A stretch of 8,143 nucleotides of DNA, taken from the NCBI GenBank assembly GCA_017958895.1, contig JAGDBT010000112.1, forward strand, positions 1 to 8,143, given 5' to 3'. The stretch comes from Alphaproteobacteria bacterium. GTDB lineage: Bacteria; Pseudomonadota; Alphaproteobacteria; RF32; CAG-239. This document shows, piece by piece, positions 6,856-8,143 of this stretch (position 1 is the stretch's first letter; each line of letters begins with the position of its first letter). The position numbers and the translations under genes are program-made. Below the pieces are notes generated by a model. That model was given only the letters and a program-made list of their open reading frames with translations. It ran no database searches and was not told the origin of the DNA.

Positions 6856-6909
6856 AAAAATAATTATTGATTAAGCTTTGACAAGGAGGTCGTGAAAAAA
6901 ATAATTATT
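6856..6909. repeat. Two copies of the palindrome AATAATTATT, within a 13-bp direct repeat
   Basis: AAAAATAATTATT occurs at 6856-6868 and again at 6897-6909, 41 bp apart, which is close to four helical turns. The core AATAATTATT (6859-6868 and 6900-6909) is its own reverse complement. The pair brackets a TTGACA element, so it could be a two-site operator serving either divergent gene. Low-complexity AT sequence makes chance recurrence plausible. Confidence 0.5.
6878..6907 (+). promoter_or_regulatory. Possible distal rpoB promoter
   Basis: A consensus TTGACA at 6878-6883 is followed after 18 bp by TAATTA (6902-6907), a weak -10. The spacer contains AAGGAGGT (6883-6890), a perfect Shine-Dalgarno-like string that has no start codon at usable distance. 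The -35 is good but the -10 is poor, and the second AATAATTATT palindrome covers the -10, so binding there could block it. Confidence 0.35.
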
Positions 6910-6930
6910 TGTTTTAAAATCAAAAAAAAG

Positions 6931-6958
6931 TTGCAAAATAAAATAAATGTAATATACT
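6931..6958 (+). promoter_or_regulatory. Candidate main promoter of rpoB
   Basis: TTGCAA (6931-6936) is followed after 16 bp by TATACT (6953-6958), five of six matches to the -10 consensus. Transcription would begin near 6965 and give an rpoB leader of about 180 nt, long enough for leader-based control. This is the best-matching promoter in the region. Confidence 0.6.
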
Positions 6959-6994
6959 CTCGCCAGTTTAAAGCGGGTTTTTAAAAAACGATCG

Positions 6995-7059
6995 CTTATT
7001 ATTTGGCGAATAAGGCCGAGTGTGCGTATCTGCCGGGGGTTTGGTCTTGTTCATTTTTT
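6995..7059 (+). promoter_or_regulatory. Candidate attenuator in the rpoB leader: hairpin plus U-tract with a competing hairpin
   Basis: GAATAAGGCC (7008-7017) can pair with GGTCTTGTTC (7043-7052) over 10 bp, including two G-U pairs, around a 25-nt loop; a few weaker pairs could extend inwards. Six Ts follow at 7054-7059, one base past the stem, as in an intrinsic terminator. Upstream, CTTATT (6995-7000) can pair with AATAAG (7009-7014), which would consume part of the left arm, so the two folds are mutually exclusive. The long loop and wobble pairs are weaknesses. It could also act as an RNA-processing or pausing site. Confidence 0.45.
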
Positions 7060-7072
7060 CAGGCAAATAAGT

Positions 7073-7088
7073 TTAACCTTCTGTTGAC
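7073..7088 (+). promoter_or_regulatory. Near-consensus CtrA box in the rpoB leader
   Basis: TTAA (7073-7076), seven bases, then TTGAC (7084-7088) differs by one base from the alphaproteobacterial CtrA site TTAA-N7-TTAAC. The second half doubles as a -35-like TTGACG, with only a poor -10 (TAAGAA, 7106-7111) after 16 bp. One such near-match is expected by chance in AT-rich DNA; its position by a GANTC site is what makes it worth recording. Confidence 0.3.
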
Positions 7089-7119
7089 GGGATTGAATTT
7101 TTTCATAAGAATTGTCGCA

Positions 7120-7278
7120 GAATCAATATGTTAAAAGGATAAAACACATGACAGAGTCTTATACGGGCAAAAAGCGTGTAAGAAAGAATTTCGGCCGAAT
7201 CGATGCAGTAATGGATATGCCGAATTTAATTGATGTTCAAACAGGTTCTTATTCCAGTTTTATAAATAATACAGACTC
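7120..7278. promoter_or_regulatory. Cluster of four GANTC (CcrM) methylation sites at the rpoB start
   Basis: GAATC at 7120-7124 (28 bp before the ATG), GAGTC at 7154-7158, GAATC at 7197-7201 and GACTC at 7274-7278. By eye the only other GANTC sites in the window are at 148, 2192, 4373, 5186 and 5681. The sites are certain as sequence; a regulatory role is inferred from the clustering and from the ccrM gene nearby. Confidence 0.6.
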
Positions 7279-8143
7279 TTCAGGGGAGCATTGTGAGTTT
7301 GGGTTGGAAGAAGTTTTCAACTCTATCTTTCCGATCAGAGATTTTGCCGGTAACGGTGAATTGGAATTTGTGGACTATGTTTTGGAAAAACCTAAATATG
7401 ATGAAGAGGAATGCGTAAGACGCGATATGACATATGCCGCGCCGATTAAAGCTACTTTGCGTTTGGTTGTTTGGGATACCGATGAAACCACCGGTGCCAA
7501 ATCTATTCACGATGTGAAAGAGCAGGCGGTGTATATGGGTGATATTCCGTTGATGACCGAAAAAGGTACGTTTATCTTTAACGGTACGGAACGTGTGGTT
7601 GTTTCGCAAATGCACCGTTCTCCGGGCGTATTTTTTGACAGCGACGGCGGCAAGAATATTTCTTCCGGTAAAAAGTTGTTTTCGGCTCGTATTATTCCGT
7701 ACCGCGGTTCGTGGATGGATTTTGAATTTGATGCCAAAGATATGCTTTATGCGCGTATTGACAGACGTCGTAAATTGCCGGTAACTTCTATTTTCTATTC
7801 GCTTTATTCCAAAGAAACGGAAGCCAAAATAGCCGAATTGGCTAAAGAAGGTAAAGAGATAGCCTTGGAAGATATCAAAGGAATGGACAAGGAAGAAATC
7901 TTAAACTATTTCTATGATACGGAAATTTATACGACAGAGAAAAAAGCTTGGAAAATGAAGTTTGAACCGAGCCGCATGAAAGGTGTTAAGTTTGACTTTG
8001 CGCTGGTTAATGCCGCAACCGGTGAAACCGTTTGGGATGCCGGCAAAAAATTAACCCCGAGATCGGCTCAAAAATTGGCTGAAGACGGTTTGGAATATTT
8101 CCTGATTTCCAAGGAACAAATGTACGGCAAGTTCTTGGCTAAA
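7148..8143 (+). CDS. rpoB: DNA-directed RNA polymerase beta subunit, N-terminal 332 residues (3' truncated by window)
   Basis: The frame is open to the right edge, exactly 332 codons of a protein usually about 1350-1400 residues long. The beta subunit forms one pincer of RNA polymerase and much of its active site. Recognisable N-terminal signatures are IPNLIDVQ-like MPNLIDVQ at 24-31, YMGDIPLMTEKGTF at 129-142, NGTERVVVSQ at 145-154, HRSPGVFFD at 156-164 and RIIPYRGSWMDFEFDAKD from about 181. These cover the start of the protrusion and lobe; the rifampicin-binding region lies beyond the window. The ATG at 7148 has AAGGA at 7135-7139 with an 8-nt spacer, and starting there gives the usual N-terminal length before the conserved region. 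It is not preceded by rplL; a 324-bp non-coding region with its own promoters precedes it. Whether rpoC follows cannot be seen. Confidence 0.98.
   Translation, partial: MTESYTGKKRVRKNFGRIDAVMDMPNLIDVQTGSYSSFINNTDSSGEHCEFGLEEVFNSIFPIRDFAGNGELEFVDYVLEKPKYDEEECVRRDMTYAAPIKATLRLVVWDTDETTGAKSIHDVKEQAVYMGDIPLMTEKGTFIFNGTERVVVSQMHRSPGVFFDSDGGKNISSGKKLFSARIIPYRGSWMDFEFDAKDMLYARIDRRRKLPVTSIFYSLYSKETEAKIAELAKEGKEIALEDIKGMDKEEILNYFYDTEIYTTEKKAWKMKFEPSRMKGVKFDFALVNAATGETVWDAGKKLTPRSAQKLAEDGLEYFLISKEQMYGKFLAK

Larger units (their letters stand above)
6824..7147. other. 324-bp non-coding divergent control region between the hdeD-like gene and rpoB
   Basis: No convincing protein-coding frame is present. 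The left half (6840-6960) is extremely AT-rich and holds the promoter elements for rpoB and presumably the hdeD-like gene. The right half (about 6965-7147) would be the rpoB 5' leader, with a hairpin and U-tract, a near-CtrA box and a GAATC site. The rpoB ribosome-binding site AAGGA is at 7135-7139, 8 nt before the ATG. In most bacteria rplJ and rplL would occupy this place. Confidence 0.85.

Noticed and set aside
6892..6984. 30-codon GTG frame after a perfect AAGGAGGT (6883-6890)
   Set aside because: The spacer is a single nucleotide, too short for initiation, the frame is mostly low-complexity Lys/Ile/Asn, and it runs through the main candidate promoter.
6968..6984. TTAA-N9-TTAA in the rpoB leader as a CtrA box
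   Set aside because: The spacer is 9, not the required 7, and the sequence is simple AT DNA.
7128..7142. Four-codon frame MLKG ending 5 bp before rpoB
   Set aside because: No ribosome-binding site precedes it and it contains the rpoB Shine-Dalgarno; ATG triplets this short arise by chance.

Overview
The window is AT-rich chromosomal DNA, densely coding and mostly on the + strand. It most likely comes from an alphaproteobacterium. The evidence is a full-length CcrM-type GANTC adenine methyltransferase with its C-terminal RAMA domain, a Ppx/GppA gene followed closely by rlmE (an arrangement I associate with this class), a class IIA HAD protein of the kind common there, and an RpoB N-terminus of alphaproteobacterial type. 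The AT-rich composition points away from Caulobacter and Rhizobium and towards a reduced or host-associated lineage, such as the uncultured gut alphaproteobacteria. That placement is an inference.

Positions 1-5239 look like one long operon of six genes: the 3' part of a HAD IIA protein, an unknown membrane-anchored protein, ccrM, two tandem Ppx/GppA phosphatases, and rlmE. Neighbouring genes overlap by 7, 4, 29 and 13 bp. The one real gap is the 97-bp ccrM leader, which holds a perfect 14-bp inverted repeat and an orphan Shine-Dalgarno sequence. The operon links epigenetic cell-cycle marking (CcrM), polyphosphate/(p)ppGpp metabolism (Ppx/GppA) and 23S rRNA maturation (RlmE).

Positions 5253-6226 carry a family 2 glycosyltransferase with its own sigma70-like promoter. 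Convergent to it, on the - strand, is a six-helix HdeD/DUF308 membrane protein (6296-6823).

A 324-bp non-coding region (6824-7147) separates hdeD from the start of rpoB, which runs off the right edge. This is unusual, because rpoB normally follows rplJ-rplL directly. The region contains one good and one weaker promoter, paired AT palindromes, a long leader with a hairpin plus U-tract that resembles an attenuator, a near-CtrA box, and a cluster of GANTC sites. GANTC is rare in the window (9 sites by eye, against about 29 expected from base composition), yet 4 of the 9 lie within 159 bp around the rpoB start. This is the most interesting regulatory signal here: the methyltransferase in the window may mark the control region of RNA polymerase. 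I saw no transposase, CRISPR array, tRNA, rRNA or toxin-antitoxin locus.
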